Shown here: in pieces, positions 47,201-59,124 of the stretch
Position numbering within the stretch: the stretch's first letter is position 1
Layout: the number at the start of each line of letters is the position of its first letter
Assembly (NCBI GenBank): GCA_050084985.1
Contig: JBITNC010000001.1
Span: forward strand, 71,796,001-71,860,000
Source: Nageia nagi
Taxonomy: Eukaryota; Pinophyta
Reading direction: 5' to 3'
Length of the DNA stretch: 64,000 nucleotides
The notes under the pieces: generated by a model
What the model was told of the DNA's origin: nothing
Database searches by the model: none
Seen by the model: the letters and a program-made list of their open reading frames with translations, nothing else
Program-made: the position numbers and the translations under genes

Positions 47201-48290
47201 CCATGCATGTAATGGGAGAATAATACTTATAAGTGGTTCCTTCCTATAGAACCCTTGGATTTGATCATCATCTAGAAAGGAACAATGTATAAGGATCTCA
47301 ATTTTGATTATGGTTTCCTCATCTTCTATTGAGATAGGTGTTAGTGAAGCAACATTAGCCATAGCATATACAAATATCTTGTTTTTATTTGAGATATTCT
47401 CAAATTGAATCTATGTAAAACACCTTTGAACCATTTCTTCCACTAAGTGCTTATAAGGTTGTAACTTCTTATCTTTGGTGTTATAAGTATGATTGATTTG
47501 ATTGATGACAAGTTGTGAGTCACCATAGACATGTAGCTTTCAATCCTAAGACTAAAGCATCATACATAACCATGTTGTTTTTTTAGTCAAAAGTCAACTT
47601 GTAAGCCATGGGAATCATACCACCTTAAGAAGATACTAGCATAATTCCTACCCCAAACCCTTGTAAATATTTAGAGCCATCAAAGCATACTATCCAAGTA
47701 TTATCTTCACATTGCTAAACTATTAACACAAGATCATTTGTGTTACTATTTTCATCACATGATGTTACTACAAAAATATAAGCTATAACCTATCCTTTGA
47801 TTGGTTTTTATCTTGTATAGAGAAGATGGTTTCAAGAGAAAATACTGTATGGATCATCTTAAGCCACAATGAAGGTATTTGTGGTGATCATGTAAAGATT
47901 TAATTTTTGAGTTGTGTAAACTATTGCATAGCACAACTTCTCAATATATGTGTATTTTATTTTTGCATTCTGTAGTATCTTGGATAAGTAGTATACAACT
48001 CTTTCTCTTTTTTCACTATCAAGTAATATAAGGACTATCCTAATAGCATTGGTTGTAGTTGAACATATAAGTATAGTTGCTTGGTATGATTAACTAGCTA
48101 TTAGATAGGAGGGTTAAGCAAGTAGATATTGATATCCTCAAAGGCTTTTTGATACTCTTTTGTCTAGAAATATTGATTTCCCTTTCTAACCAAGTAAGAA
48201 AATAGAGATGTTCTATCTACTAATTAAGTTATGAACCTCTTGACTATTTGTAACTTCCCATGGAGATGTCAAACCTATTTAATATTTCAT
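47201..48290 (-). pseudogene. Element C RNase H remnant
   Basis: This lies between RT and integrase on the minus strand. Readable pieces include KEYQKAFEDINIYLLNPPI near 48,150 and a cellular-like sequence near 47,500-47,600 containing a shifted LVINQINHTYN (family: QV.GE). Frames change often and stops are frequent, so catalytic residues cannot be listed with confidence. Confidence 0.65.
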
Positions 48291-49180
48291 GGTGGAACCA
48301 TATCCATGAAATCTTTAACCTTTTTAGGATCTATATCTATGCTTCTTCTAGATACTATGTAACCAAGCAACTTACCACTTGAAACACCAAAGATACACTT
48401 CTTAGGATTTAACTTCAAGTTTTATTGTCTCATCCTTTAAAAAATTACTTTTAAGTACTCTAAATGGTTTTCATTTTTAGATGAATTAGCAAAAATATCA
48501 TCAACATAATCTTCAACTAATTTATGAATAAGATCATGAAACATAGTTACCATTGCTCTTTGATATGTTTCCCTTGCATTTGTGAGACCAAAGATCATGA
48601 ATATCTAGCAAAATGTTCCCCAAGGTGTAGTAAAGGCTATCTTGTGTTGATCGTCTTTATTGATTATGATTTGATTGTAACCTAAGAAACCATCCATGAA
48701 TGATAATATCTCATGTATTGATGTAGACTCCACAATTCTGTCAATGTTTGGAAATGGAAAGTTATCCTTTGGTTATTTGGCTTAAATATTTGAACAATGT
48801 TGGCTAACTAAGATGAATATTCAATAGGCTCAATGAATCCTAGTTTGTAGTATTGATCAATATCTTGCTTGAATAACAAAGAGTTCTTTGGGTGCATTGG
48901 TATTCTTTTCTACTGTATAAGCTTTACTCCTTCCTGTACCACCAAATTGTGCATTACAAAGGATGTTTCTAAAACCTATCATGTCATTGTATTCCTAGGA
49001 AAACATATCCTTAAACACTATCAAGAATTGATGATACATTTTCTTATCTTTCCTCATGATTCTTGTTCCAATTTGAATAATCTTTGGTACCTCTTCTATA
49101 CACCCATTGATTTCAATAGGAGGTTCATTCAACAATGGTATCTCATTACCAAGTTGAGATAGATTAGGCAATGCCTTCAA
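48291..49180 (-). pseudogene. Element C reverse transcriptase remnant
   Basis: The minus-strand frame 49,180-48,995 (IEEVPKIIQIGTRIMRKDKK and FKDMFS) is the usual lead-in before gypsy RT. Further down come FPNIDRIVESTS and EILSFMDGFLGYNQI (catalytic Asp in FMDG), IAFTTPWGTF, NARETYQRAMVTMFHDLIHK and the catalytic YVDDIFA (about 48,490-48,508). Then KKCIFGVSSGKLLGYIVS marks the thumb. A frame change near 48,880 and stops (for example after EYS) break it. Confidence 0.9.
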
Positions 49181-49207
49181 TCTTATTATGAAATTAGAGT
49201 AATAATG

Positions 49208-49208
<1 letters not shown>

Positions 49209-49277
<69 letters not shown>

Positions 49278-49290
49278 ACACACACACCCA
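49209..49290. repeat. (CA)n microsatellite within element C
   Basis: There are about 40 CA dinucleotides, with three C-for-A interruptions near the 3' end. It sits between the protease and RT regions, about 30 bp upstream (in element sense) of the RT lead-in frame. It is almost pure, in contrast to the decayed surroundings. Confidence 0.97.
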
Positions 49291-50235
49291 TAGCTACATA
49301 TCCTACTCTACTAAATGAAAGAAGAAGGTAGCCTAGTGTAGTAGCAAAGAAACTACTATGTCCTCCATCTCCTCTCCAAAATAGCCACCATGTTTAGGAG
49401 TGCATCATCCATTTTTAACATATCAATAGACCTAGAAATTATTTTGTCAAGCATAGGATAAGGGTAATCATGCTTTATTTTCTTATCATGAGCATGGATG
49501 TTAGCATAGGCACTAGTCTTCTTGACATATTTACCCTTGATTTTTGAGGATATCTTGATCATGTTGATTAACTGCAACCTATTTTGGACTCATCATCATT
49601 GCTGTAGAAGACTAAATTTTTCTAATTTTCCTTCTTTATCTGTACACTACTTTTGCTTTTATTTGACTCAAACATCTTTGTAGGTAACTCTATGATTCCT
49701 TGTTCATCCTTACCAAGGTCATTGCCTTTGTATCTTTTGTATTCTATGCACTATGGTATCAATGATGTGTGATATCTAATTTTCCTAGTTTTATTATTGA
49801 CCTTTACAAATGATACCACCTTGTTATTATCTGGTTCTAATTTTGACTCTGATTTTGAAGTGTTGATATTGTACAATATTTTATGGACATCATCATCTTT
49901 TGATTTTGATTGATTTTGACTACATTTACAATAATGAGGGTAGCATGAGCACTAAGATAAGAGTGGATGCTGATGTTGGTATGGACATTGCTTGTCTTGA
50001 ACTTTGTGATAATTTTCCAATTTTATTGATATCTTCTTCAATCATCTTTTGATTGATGACATATGCGACAACACCTATTTCTTTGTACAACTGCATAGTA
50101 TCATTGTACTCTTCATACTCCTCACTATCTTCATCATTATGCTCATGGATTTTGATATTTTGGTATGGGACTATGGTGTTCCCTAACTTGTGCAATCATA
50201 TTTGGATTTTTATCCACTACTTCTATGATATATTC
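49291..50235 (-). pseudogene. Element C linker between protease and RT (acidic)
   Basis: The minus-strand frame at 50,195-49,926 is acidic (HEHNDEDSEEYEEYNDTMQL), followed by VVAYVINQKMIEEDINKIGK. It occupies the variable polyprotein linker. A further frame at 49,577-49,356 has a Lys-rich start. Neither has a domain I know. Confidence 0.55.
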
Positions 50236-50760
50236 CTATCCATGATGATTAAATTTGATTAATATATGCAATGTAGATGGTACACACCTCTTTGGATGTA
50301 TCCATGGTCTCCAAAGGAGGATGTCATATGGAAGCTTTTTATCCAAGACATAGGTCATAACTCCCACTTTCTTTGGTCCCAACCAAATAGGTAGCATTAT
50401 ATGTACAACATATTCTTTACTATCACTATCATAACTTGTGATCTTGTACTTCTTTTGTCCAAAATTTGGCATCAATTTATTTCTAAACATTTTGAGGAAA
50501 TTGATGGAATACATGTTTAATCTTGTACCATCATTTACAAATGCATGCTTGACCATTTTTCCTAGTAGCTTTACACATATATATATTGGAAAGAATTTAT
50601 CAATGATATCATCATTAGGAATTTCATCATCAGTGAATGTAATAGCATTCTTGAAACAACTAATCATTCCTACCAATGAGCTAGTATAAATATTCGTATG
50701 AACATCAATGCCAATAAGGAGCTCAAACAATGCTAGTCTCTATTATTTAAAGTTATCAAA
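50236..50760 (-). pseudogene. Element C aspartic protease remnant
   Basis: A 164-codon open stretch on the minus strand contains FPIYICVKLLGKMVKHAFVN, then DGTRLNMYSINFLKMF, WLGPKKVGVMTYVLDKKLPY and DILLWRPWIHPKRCVPSTLH. These match the retropepsin-like domain of plant gypsy elements, including the LLGRPWIH motif (here LLWRPWIH). The active site that normally reads VDDGS/VDSGA is VNDGT, so the catalytic Asp is Asn. It is one of the few long undisturbed frames in the window. Confidence 0.85.
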
Positions 50761-50763
50761 TAA

Positions 50764-51233
50764 TTAAAGTAAACTAATTTTATAATTCATATTTTTAAGA
50801 TTTTTTGAAATATTATTATCGCATTTATCCTTCTTTTGCTGAAGAGAAGATGTAGAAGGTAACTCTTTTGAAGTAGAAACTAGGTTAAGAATACCTTTCT
50901 TTGACCTTGTGATTGCATTGCATATTTGTTCTAATTTTGAACCTACATCTAAATATATATATGCACTAAATTCATCATCAAACTCAATAGGTTTACCATT
51001 ATCATAATAGACAATCATGTTCACCATGTTAATGGAAGGTAAATCTTTATTATTGATTTTGAGCACATCATTTTCATATGAAACTGTACCACTATCCAAC
51101 GAATGTTTTAATTTATTCCTAAAATATAACAACCTATTATATTATGTGCTTTGATTTTATGATATTTACAAAATTGATTTTTTCTATACCAATGAGGTTT
51201 CTCATCATTAGGTGCATATTCCTTTCCTTGAAT
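50764..51233 (-). pseudogene. Element C gag C-terminal/nucleocapsid remnant
   Basis: After a frame change, minus-strand reading gives FCKYHKIKAHNIIGCYILRN and then ITRSKKGILNLVSTSK. The CKYH...H....C arrangement is the atypical zinc-binding motif found in many plant gypsy gag proteins (CKYH.T.GHDT..C..L). The open part 51,132-50,764 includes IVYYDNGKPIEFDDEFSAYI. There is a single stop between this and the capsid part. Confidence 0.75.
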
Positions 51234-52231
51234 TCATTTGCTTAAACCCTTATCTAAATAATCTTCAAATATTTGGTTAGGATTTACATGCAATGGATAC
51301 ATATCTTTTGAAAATTTTCTTTCCTTAGGTTTGTCTTGGTAGGATGGTTTAACAACATTGAATTGATTATCATCCTTTTTGTTATAGGACTTCCTACCAT
51401 TATCTTTGTTGGAGGATGATGATGTGTACTTAAGAAAACTAGACCTTACTAAGAATTCTATTTTCTCAATAAGCAAGTAAACCATATGCATAAATGAACC
51501 ATTAAAATGTGCAAAACCTTTTTCACCAATAATAGGATGAATATTTTTAATGAATACCTTTTTAATGAAGCTCTCTTCCACATTTTGTTCAATGTACCTC
51601 CAAAGCTTGATTAATAGAAGAGTTAACTTATCTAACCTCTTTATTTTTCCCTACTTGTAATGAATCAAATTTGTCAAATCAATTGGTTTCTTCATGTTGC
51701 ATATGAAGTGAGCTTTGAGATGATCCTTCAACTACTAATAAGATGTTATATAACCTAGTTTCAATCTATTAAACCACTTTTGAGCTTCTCTAGTTAAACT
51801 CATAGGAAAATATTTTGCTTTTAAATAGTCATCAACCCCACATTTAAGCTCCATAATGTATTAAAAATCCTAAATATGAGTAATAAGATCGGTCTAACCA
51901 TTAAACTTTTTGAAATTAGGATCTTTATCTATACCGATAAGTAGTGTATTGTGAATCTCCATACTCAATGGGTTACCCTTATTTTTTTTCGAATTGTACG
52001 AACTCTAAACTTGCCCCCAAGTTGTGCAACTCAAGACTCAAGATATTTGAAATCTTCATGGGTGAAGGTTCTTGAAGTAGACACATGATTTCCAACATTC
52101 AGGATACTATTAGCATTGGTGCTGATGGTAGAGTTCACACTGATGTGCATATTTATGCTAATCAGAGTGGCAATCTAGACTACTAGAGAAGATGCTTTTG
52201 CAATAAGAGCTTGAAACTCGAGCATTTCCAT
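51234..52231 (-). pseudogene. Element C gag (capsid) remnant
   Basis: The start MEMLEFQALIAKA is at 52,231. About 350 bp on, DPNFKKFNG.TDLITHI and KAKYFPMSLTREAQKWFNRL (51,750-51,900 region) are the capsid core of gypsy gag. The open frame 51,581-51,234 is the C-terminal part, with Ser/Lys-rich FLKYTSSSSNKDNGRKSYNK. Stops in the first third include TAG/TAA where Gln or Trp is expected. Confidence 0.8.
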
Positions 52232-52390
52232 TTATTTGGCCAAGAATTTGCGAGTGATTTCACCATTTATGTAACACTCATAAAATCTAGATCAAATTCA
52301 ACCAAGAACCCTAGGTTTCTTAATGTAAAATATAGGTAGGTTCGAGAGCACTCTTATTCTAACCCTAATTCAAAGAAATAAAATGCTATA

Positions 52391-52406
52391 AAGATGGGTG
52401 CCAATA
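52391..52406 (-). promoter_or_regulatory. Primer-binding region of element C
   Basis: On the minus strand TATTGGCACCCATCTT follows the LTR end CATATCAACA directly, as expected for a gypsy minus-strand priming site (TGGCRCC form). Confidence 0.65.
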
Positions 52407-53202
52407 TGTTGATATGTGTTTTGGTACAACTAGGATTATGTCTAGATGAACTCAAATCACATATACATTTTATTATATGATAAACTTAAGCTACTTAATT
52501 TAGGTAAACATACATAAATAAGGGAATTAAATAATGTATTAATAGTACAATGAAATTACAATGATATCAAGACGTAAAATGCAACTACACACATTAAAGA
52601 GAAAGGAATCGAGTAAAAGATAAATACCTTTATGTTCTTACCTATGTCGAGGTAAAGGATATAATTGATGAACTTATCAAAGGGTATTGAACTTGTTGTA
52701 TGAATCCCAAGGCCAAATGCAGAAGAAATAACAACATGAGAGCTAGTCTCAAGGAGCTCAACATTGGCACAGATATTAATGCATTCATTAATGATCATGA
52801 AGAAAGAGGTTCATCAACAAGGAATAATGAAAATATATATGAATACAAGTCAAACCAAGCATATGTTTGTAAGTGGATAACAAATATTCTTTTGAGTGAT
52901 AACAAGATTCCAATCTCAATAGGTGGCATTTAGAAACACCCAAGTGTAGGGTACCAACTATTGAGATGCAATCTTGACATGATTTTCCCAAGTTAGAGAT
53001 ACTTACATTTATATCAAGTGTGATTCACCATTTGACCCCTATGTGAAGGTAGTAGGTTTCCCAATGTACCTAACATAAAACATAAGAACACAACCTAAGA
53101 AATATGTGATAATAAGGTAAAATATGATTAAATATGACTAAATGTGATTAAAATATACACCTAAGTGGGGTCACACTCTAAGGGAACCACTTTTAGGTGT
53201 AA
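52407..53202 (-). repeat. 5' LTR of element C
   Basis: Collinear with 29,594-30,266. It has about 120 extra bases near 52,680-52,790 that are missing from the other LTR. The outer end reads GTGTAA against GTGTCA, so the terminal dinucleotide is mutated. Beyond 53,202 no similarity to the inner flank of the other LTR remains, which sets the boundary. Confidence 0.78.
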
Positions 53203-54985
53203 ATAAATATAAATAAAAATACAAGGTTTATGGAAAATGTTATGTCTTTTTTAAGATCCCTATAAATTGGGTTTATTACAAAATATCCTCTTAGAGGATG
53301 TTTTTCCCACTTCAAGAGAGAAAATAATAAGAGGGTGAAGTGTTCAAAGTGAGATCCTAAAATGGGTTCATTAAATACCAAAATTCAACTCTATTAATAA
53401 ATTATGTAAGGAGTTATATGATCTCTAATGATGTGAAGAATCTTCTAAAGCTATACTGAAGTTTATTAATGCTCTAACAACTAGAAAATACCTTTACCAA
53501 TATGTAGTGTAAGAATAGAGTTCTATGAACATTGGCCTGATTGCTAATATTAGAAGCATAAAAATGATTCACAATTCATATTTTGATAGAGGTGAAAGAT
53601 AAATTTCCAATGAGTACTTATACATCTCAAACATATGGATAGATCTTCAACAATATGCATTTGAAGTTAGGTTGCCAAGCTCCTATAATTGTTATGACCA
53701 AAGAAATGTGATGACTAATGTAAATGTAATGAGCAAGTTATCAAATAAACTTTAAAATTTTTTACCTTATGCTATATGATTATAAATTTATGAAGATACA
53801 TTTCCAATGATGTATATCATAGCCAAAATGGATAAGAAAATCTCTAGCAAATTGGATTTGAAGTTGAGATCGCTATGATAATTTTGGTCACCAATTGATT
53901 GTGTTCTAATGATAAGGTTACAGCAAATATTGTAACTTTAGTGATTTTAGAGACAAGTGAGCATGTAAATATGGTTTTAAATTTGGATAAGTCAATTTTC
54001 AAATATGAAATACCCATAATGTAGAGCAAAGAAACTTTGGTGAATATGGACATAAGGAAACTTGTCACTATAATTTCTATAGTTGATGATGCACCAGTGG
54101 TAAAAAAATGTACATAACTTTGGAATTTATCAAAGGATATGCCAAGTGTTATATATGGTTGGAAAGATATGAAGACTTATTTCAAAATATTCAAGAATAA
54201 AACTCAAGAATATTGATAAATATTCTAGCAATTACTTGTAACATAAAAAGCTTATCAAATATAGAAAATGTATGGATTGAGTTTGACTCTGCATTGGAAA
54301 AAATATGGGTAGAAGTGGCAGATACGGGGACAACTATCAATAGTATGGATTGATAATATAACATTAGAAAAGGTGTAAAAACACCTTTCCAAATACAAAA
54401 TAATCATAATTAAATGACATATGAGGAGAAAGCAATGACTCCCAAAATCTTAATATTTTTATTATGGGAAAACATAGTAAACATATTATTCTACATGATG
54501 AACACACAAAATGAATAGAATGGGAAAACTTAGTTTATGAATACCAAATATGATTGGAATATTCCATATATTACTTTAATAAATTTTAAAACTTCTTCAG
54601 ATAAAAGATTACATGCTTCAAATATTCACATACAAAATTATGTTGGTTTAGTGTTACTATGAAACCCAACATTGCCATGCACCAAATGGATGTGCAATGA
54701 TATTTAGTGGTTATAAATATATGTACCACACTACTACTATAAGGATCAACAAAATCATTAGTTAGGTATATCTCAAGGATATCCAATGAATCCATGAAGG
54801 ATTGGACACCTCTAAGGCTATTGTTATCTCTCTATTATGAATCAAAATCATTCATTTGTGGATCACCTTTATATTCAATTGTGCAATTGGATGACATTCA
54901 TTAGATTACATCTATATAAGTTACTTTTAGTTTAGGATAAAAGATATTCATGATTTCATTAAGCACTCTTGGGTTATTTTATAGT
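53203..54985. other. Spacer without recognisable genes
   Basis: About 1.8 kb of A+T-rich sequence without a named motif. I tested 54,080-54,900 for a retrotransposon fragment and did not find one. Confidence 0.45.
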
Positions 54986-55243
54986 AAGCATGCACCTCTC
55001 TCAACATTGTAGGTATATGAGACTCTAGTTAAACTACATTGAAGGTACAATGATTTTAACTAGATCAAATAAAGCATACACCTCTCTCAACATCATAAGC
55101 AGAGGAGGCTCAGACTGAGCTACATCAAAAGTGTAGTGACTACAAAAAGCTCAAAGAAAGCACATACTTTCTAAACACCATAGGAGAAGGAGATTTTGGC
55201 TAAGCCATAATGATGATTAAGAAGTTTTTTTAAGCTATTATAC
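54986..55243. repeat. Imperfect tandem repeat, 3 x 86 bp
   Basis: Units begin at about 54,986, 55,072 and 55,158 with AAGCATGCACCTCTCTCAAC, AAGCATACACCTCTCTCAAC and AAGCACATACTTTCTAAACA. Later in each unit, CTA-rich and CTACAT.GAAGGTA / CTACATCAAAAGTGTA motifs align at the same spacing. The third unit is the most diverged. No reading frame runs through all units. Confidence 0.8.
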
Positions 55244-57283
55244 AATGAGGGATACCATCCCTTTATAGGCAAAGGTAACATCAATAATACACATAATCCA
55301 TATATAATAAGATAAAAAAAAATTATGAACATCCATCCTTTACAATAGAAAATAGATTTGATCATAATAAGATTAGATTAAGAATATTTGATCACACCAA
55401 AGTTAGATTAAGAGAATTAAATACCCAATGATAATATAAGTATTGTATACAATTGTCTATCAATTATCATTAGGAGTTGATGATCGTTGGAGGAGACTAC
55501 CACTATAGGAGGTCGATAGTTGTTAAGTGTTGAGGATATTTTCATGGAATTGTTGGAGGATTAATGTCTAGGATATGGATTTTATTGTAGCTAAAAAGTG
55601 TTATGGAAATTATGCTTATCCACATGAAGGGTTTTTTTGAAATTTTTTATCGGATCTCTTTTATGTTGCTATAGGAGGAGTAAGCATTACAAGTTGGAAT
55701 GTAGGGATGCACTAGTAGAGATTCACATCCTTTTTTTTAAAATATTTCTCTATGATGTGGAGGATGACATGAATCTCTAGTTTCTTTCATAAAAGTTAAA
55801 AAAATTCTAATATTAAATTAAGAAAATTAAATTTCTTTCAAGGGGATGTTGTCCTTGTCCATATCATCACCCTAACTAGAAGCAAGTTGGATATGAGTAA
55901 GGAGATGAGACTAATCATGCTACATGAGTATCATTAATGGATGGAGCACCCTAGCCCACTACTAGAGAATATGGTGTTGACATATTCTATCCATCATACT
56001 AACAAGAGGAGCATGCCCCTGCATCATTGAATCACTTATGCACTAGTGAGGGATAGCGCCAATGGCAGTATGCAAATAGCTCCATGGAAGGTTCTACATT
56101 TTTGAAGATTGTCATTTTCTTAGATTTCAAGATATGGAATAGTAAGATGACTTTGAAAATTTTCCAAACCTTCTATAAAGTAAGGTTAAGGGTAAAAGTG
56201 TCGCTGGATCATCACAAAAGGGACACCTAAAAGATAAAAAAACATACATATGACTATGGATCATTACAAAAAAGATACTTAGGTTCAAGGATTTCTAAAT
56301 GGTGTAAATGAGAGCTAAGGAAATAACCCTAATTTAAAAAACCCATATACAAAGGAGTTTTTGGTTTCAAGATATGAATCGTAGGATGATAAAAAATAAA
56401 ATTTCCATTGTGGATGTTGAGAGACAAGATCCTATTTTTAGTTAAGGTGAGATACAATGGATGAAGATGATGAAAGCCAAGCATAATCAAGAGAACCTCT
56501 GTAATTGAAAAAGGGGGTATCCACATACCAACCCCATTATTTACAATATGGTTTCTAAGATTGCAGTCCTATTTTGTGCAACATAGAGAAAGTAATAAGC
56601 TTAATAATGGTGTCATATGTAGCTTTATCTACAATAACAAAATGATAAGTTCATTTCAATTCCTCCCAAGGAATCTAATCCTAGGTATTTCAAGTAAATA
56701 GATCTTCAATGAAGATAATACCTCTCTTGAAAAACTTTCATGCATGAATCCATTGAATTTGCATCAGAGGTAAGCCTTTCAAATGAAAGAGATAGGACCA
56801 CTGAATATTAATCTTGTTAGCAAACAAACCCTTATGAAAGCTCTCACCTTTCCATTTGATCTAAGAAACAAGTTGTTGCCATTCTTTTCATATACTCTTG
56901 ATTTAAAAGAAGCTGAAGATTTTAATGAAGATCAATGAAAGAATTAAAGAAAGAAAATCCATAAATAAGAATTATAAATTTATATTGTATTATTTTTTTA
57001 TTAATAATATAAATTGTATTATTAAAAAATTGAAGTTTTGAAATGTTATACTAAACCTTTTACAGATATAAATTTAAATGCTAAACGAAACATTATTACT
57101 AGGGCACAAATAACTTCACATTTTGAATAGTGTAAACATCTATTATGTAAGATTCCTAAGATAGTCTAAATATTAAAATTATCCTTCAACGTGCCTATTA
57201 TATATAAGATCAACTAAAAGGATTGAATTGGTTTTCACTATTAAAAAATCACACCTTTTTATTTAATTTAAAATTAAAATATA
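55244..57283. other. Spacer without recognisable genes
   Basis: About 2 kb without an assignable feature. The 65-codon minus-strand frame at 56,329-56,526 is not related to any family I know. Around 57,000 the A+T content is extreme, with ATTATTT/AATAAT palindromic runs. Confidence 0.45.
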
Positions 57284-58632
57284 TCACACTTGTGATGGGG
57301 TACCTTTTGCACTCGCATTGGTTGCAATTGGGATGCTTTGGCCTTTTGCTCCTTTCTTAGTTTTCTTCCAGCATTTTTCTCTGAGTTTATGATCTTTTAT
57401 GTAACATTCTCCTTTGTTTCTTTTCATGACCCATTTTGGTATTCCTTCCATATGGTTGATGTTTGTATTCAATATTCTTAACTTATGTATTCTATTATTT
57501 CCATTTACTTTCCATATATCTGATAATTATATTTTGAGTATCTTCTTCATTTGACCTCCTTGTTGGTCCTCCATTAGACTGGTCATTTTGGTATGGACTA
57601 GTATCTTTGTCATTTTTATTTCCTTTTTTCTTTTATGATCATGGTGTTTTGTGTATTTCTTCCTATCTTCGACTTGATGCAGAGACTAAACTTCCTCGTC
57701 TTGATTTTCCTTTGATGAGTGAAGTTGTTTACAATATTTCTTCAAGCGACCCACCTGTTAGCAGTTGTAACATCTAAGAGGGAGGTTTTCGTACTCTATA
57801 TTATGTACCCATTCCCTCCAGCTTGATGGAAGTTTGATAGATTTTGGCCATTCAATGGATGTATTCATCCACACAAAAAATGATGCCTTACTGAGGTCCT
57901 CCTGACTCTCCATATTCTTCAGCATTTTCTCCTCAAACACTTGAAATTATCCTATTGCATTCCCAATCTTGAGGAGGGCTTTTTTCCTCCAAAATTCTAC
58001 AGGTAGACCATACAAATTTACCCATACTGGATAGCTAGTAGGTTTTTCAATGAAAGGGTTGAACGTTTTGTGCCATTTCTACATATAAATCCTCCTTTGT
58101 CCATAAAACAATTCTTTTTTATATTTTAAGATCCATTTCATATCATCAAGATTGTTGAAACATACATGAAGAAGTTACAGGGCAAGAGAATGAGCTGAAA
58201 CTCACCATCAATGCTATTTTTTTCTTCTGTGAATTCCAACAAATCATCCATGTGTGGTCTCCTTCCTCTCATTTTACAAATAATATCATTGGAGAGTTCT
58301 TTCAGATTCAAGGCTAGTTCATCCTTTTCTATTCAGAGAGAGATTTGATCCCTCTCCTCCTCCTTCCATTCATTCTCGTACAGATCTTTTCCTTTTATTG
58401 ATGGCTCTTCTTGATGTATTGGAAGGACCACTTCCAATTTGCAGTCTGTTCGCTTCTCTCCTACAGTCGTAGTTACCATTCCATCCATAATCATGGTGCC
58501 CTCTATGGCTTGTGCTGGTGTATCCTCCGTTACTTCTTGCATAGACCTATTCATGATTTCTCATGGCCCTCTCGGTGTGTCCATGGATTCTTGCATGGCT
58601 TCTCGCTTCCATGGCTTCTCGCGTGTATATAA
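57284..58632 (-). pseudogene. DUF4283 / CCHC zinc-knuckle protein relic (LINE ORF1-like)
   Basis: DUF4283 followed by a zinc knuckle is the nucleic-acid-binding first protein of many plant L1-type LINEs and also of domesticated relatives. The minus strand reads MNRSMQEVTEDTPAQAIEGT near 58,550, then DELALNLKELSNDIICKMRG (58,320), EEKNSIDGEFQLILLPCNFF, KKELFYGQRR-like and PVWVNLYGLPVEFW (57,970-58,030, across frame changes). From 57,940 MFEEKMLKNMESQEDLSKAS and WREWVHNIEYENLPLRCYNC run into a stop and QVG...C. Only the first Cys pair of the knuckle is clear. No endonuclease or RT follows at lower coordinates, so this is a truncated or stand-alone copy. A 16-bp motif, ATGGCTTCTCGC with flank, is repeated at 58,595-58,622 near the 5' end. 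Confidence 0.75.
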
Positions 58633-59124
58633 AAAGTGTACATTCACTCATTTAATATATATTTATCAATTTTTTTTTTATATTGTATTTTTATTTTAAT
58701 GATTATGTAGTATTTTTGATATTATTGAAGTGGAATATTTTAATCATCATTTCCATAACATTAAATTTTTTTCTCAATATTAATAACTTATGTTTCTTTA
58801 TCTTTACTATATATTTTCTTATTCTTATCTAATTTCTTTTTTACAATGATAGATATTTAATTTAAATAAAATAACCAATTTCATAATATTTCAATATAAA
58901 ATAATTCTATTTTTACATTATTTTCTACATCTCACTAATATATTCCAATATTTCAAATTTAAAAATACCATAAAACATAACTACCTTATCTAAATATATT
59001 TATTAATTTTATTGATCATTTATCTATTATGTATTTAAAAATAATATGATCATAGTTAACCCTTCTTAATCATAGAAAAAAATACTCTCATTCAATTTTA
59101 TCATCCAAGATTATGTGCATATGA
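58633..59124. other. A+T-rich spacer
   Basis: Very A+T-rich sequence with no frame or motif. Confidence 0.5.

Larger units (their letters stand above)
29594..53202 (-). mobile_element. Ty3/gypsy element C (minus strand), host of nested element B
   Basis: LTR copies lie at 29,594-30,266 and 52,407-53,202. Between them, on the minus strand, are gag (about 51,200-52,231), protease (about 50,236-50,730), RT (48,300-49,180), RNase H (47,400-48,290) and integrase (46,000-47,200), the gypsy order. Removing element B and its duplicated target leaves about 9.4 kb, an ordinary size. A priming site next to the 5' LTR (TTGGCACCCATC on the minus strand at 52,391-52,406) supports the orientation. No target-site duplication for C itself was recognised. 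Confidence 0.88.

Noticed and set aside
54080-54930. Possible copia RT/RNase H fragment (short reading resembling KRILRYLKGT)
   Set aside because: Only one short segment could be forced to fit. Neighbouring motifs were missing on both strands, and stop density was at the level expected by chance.
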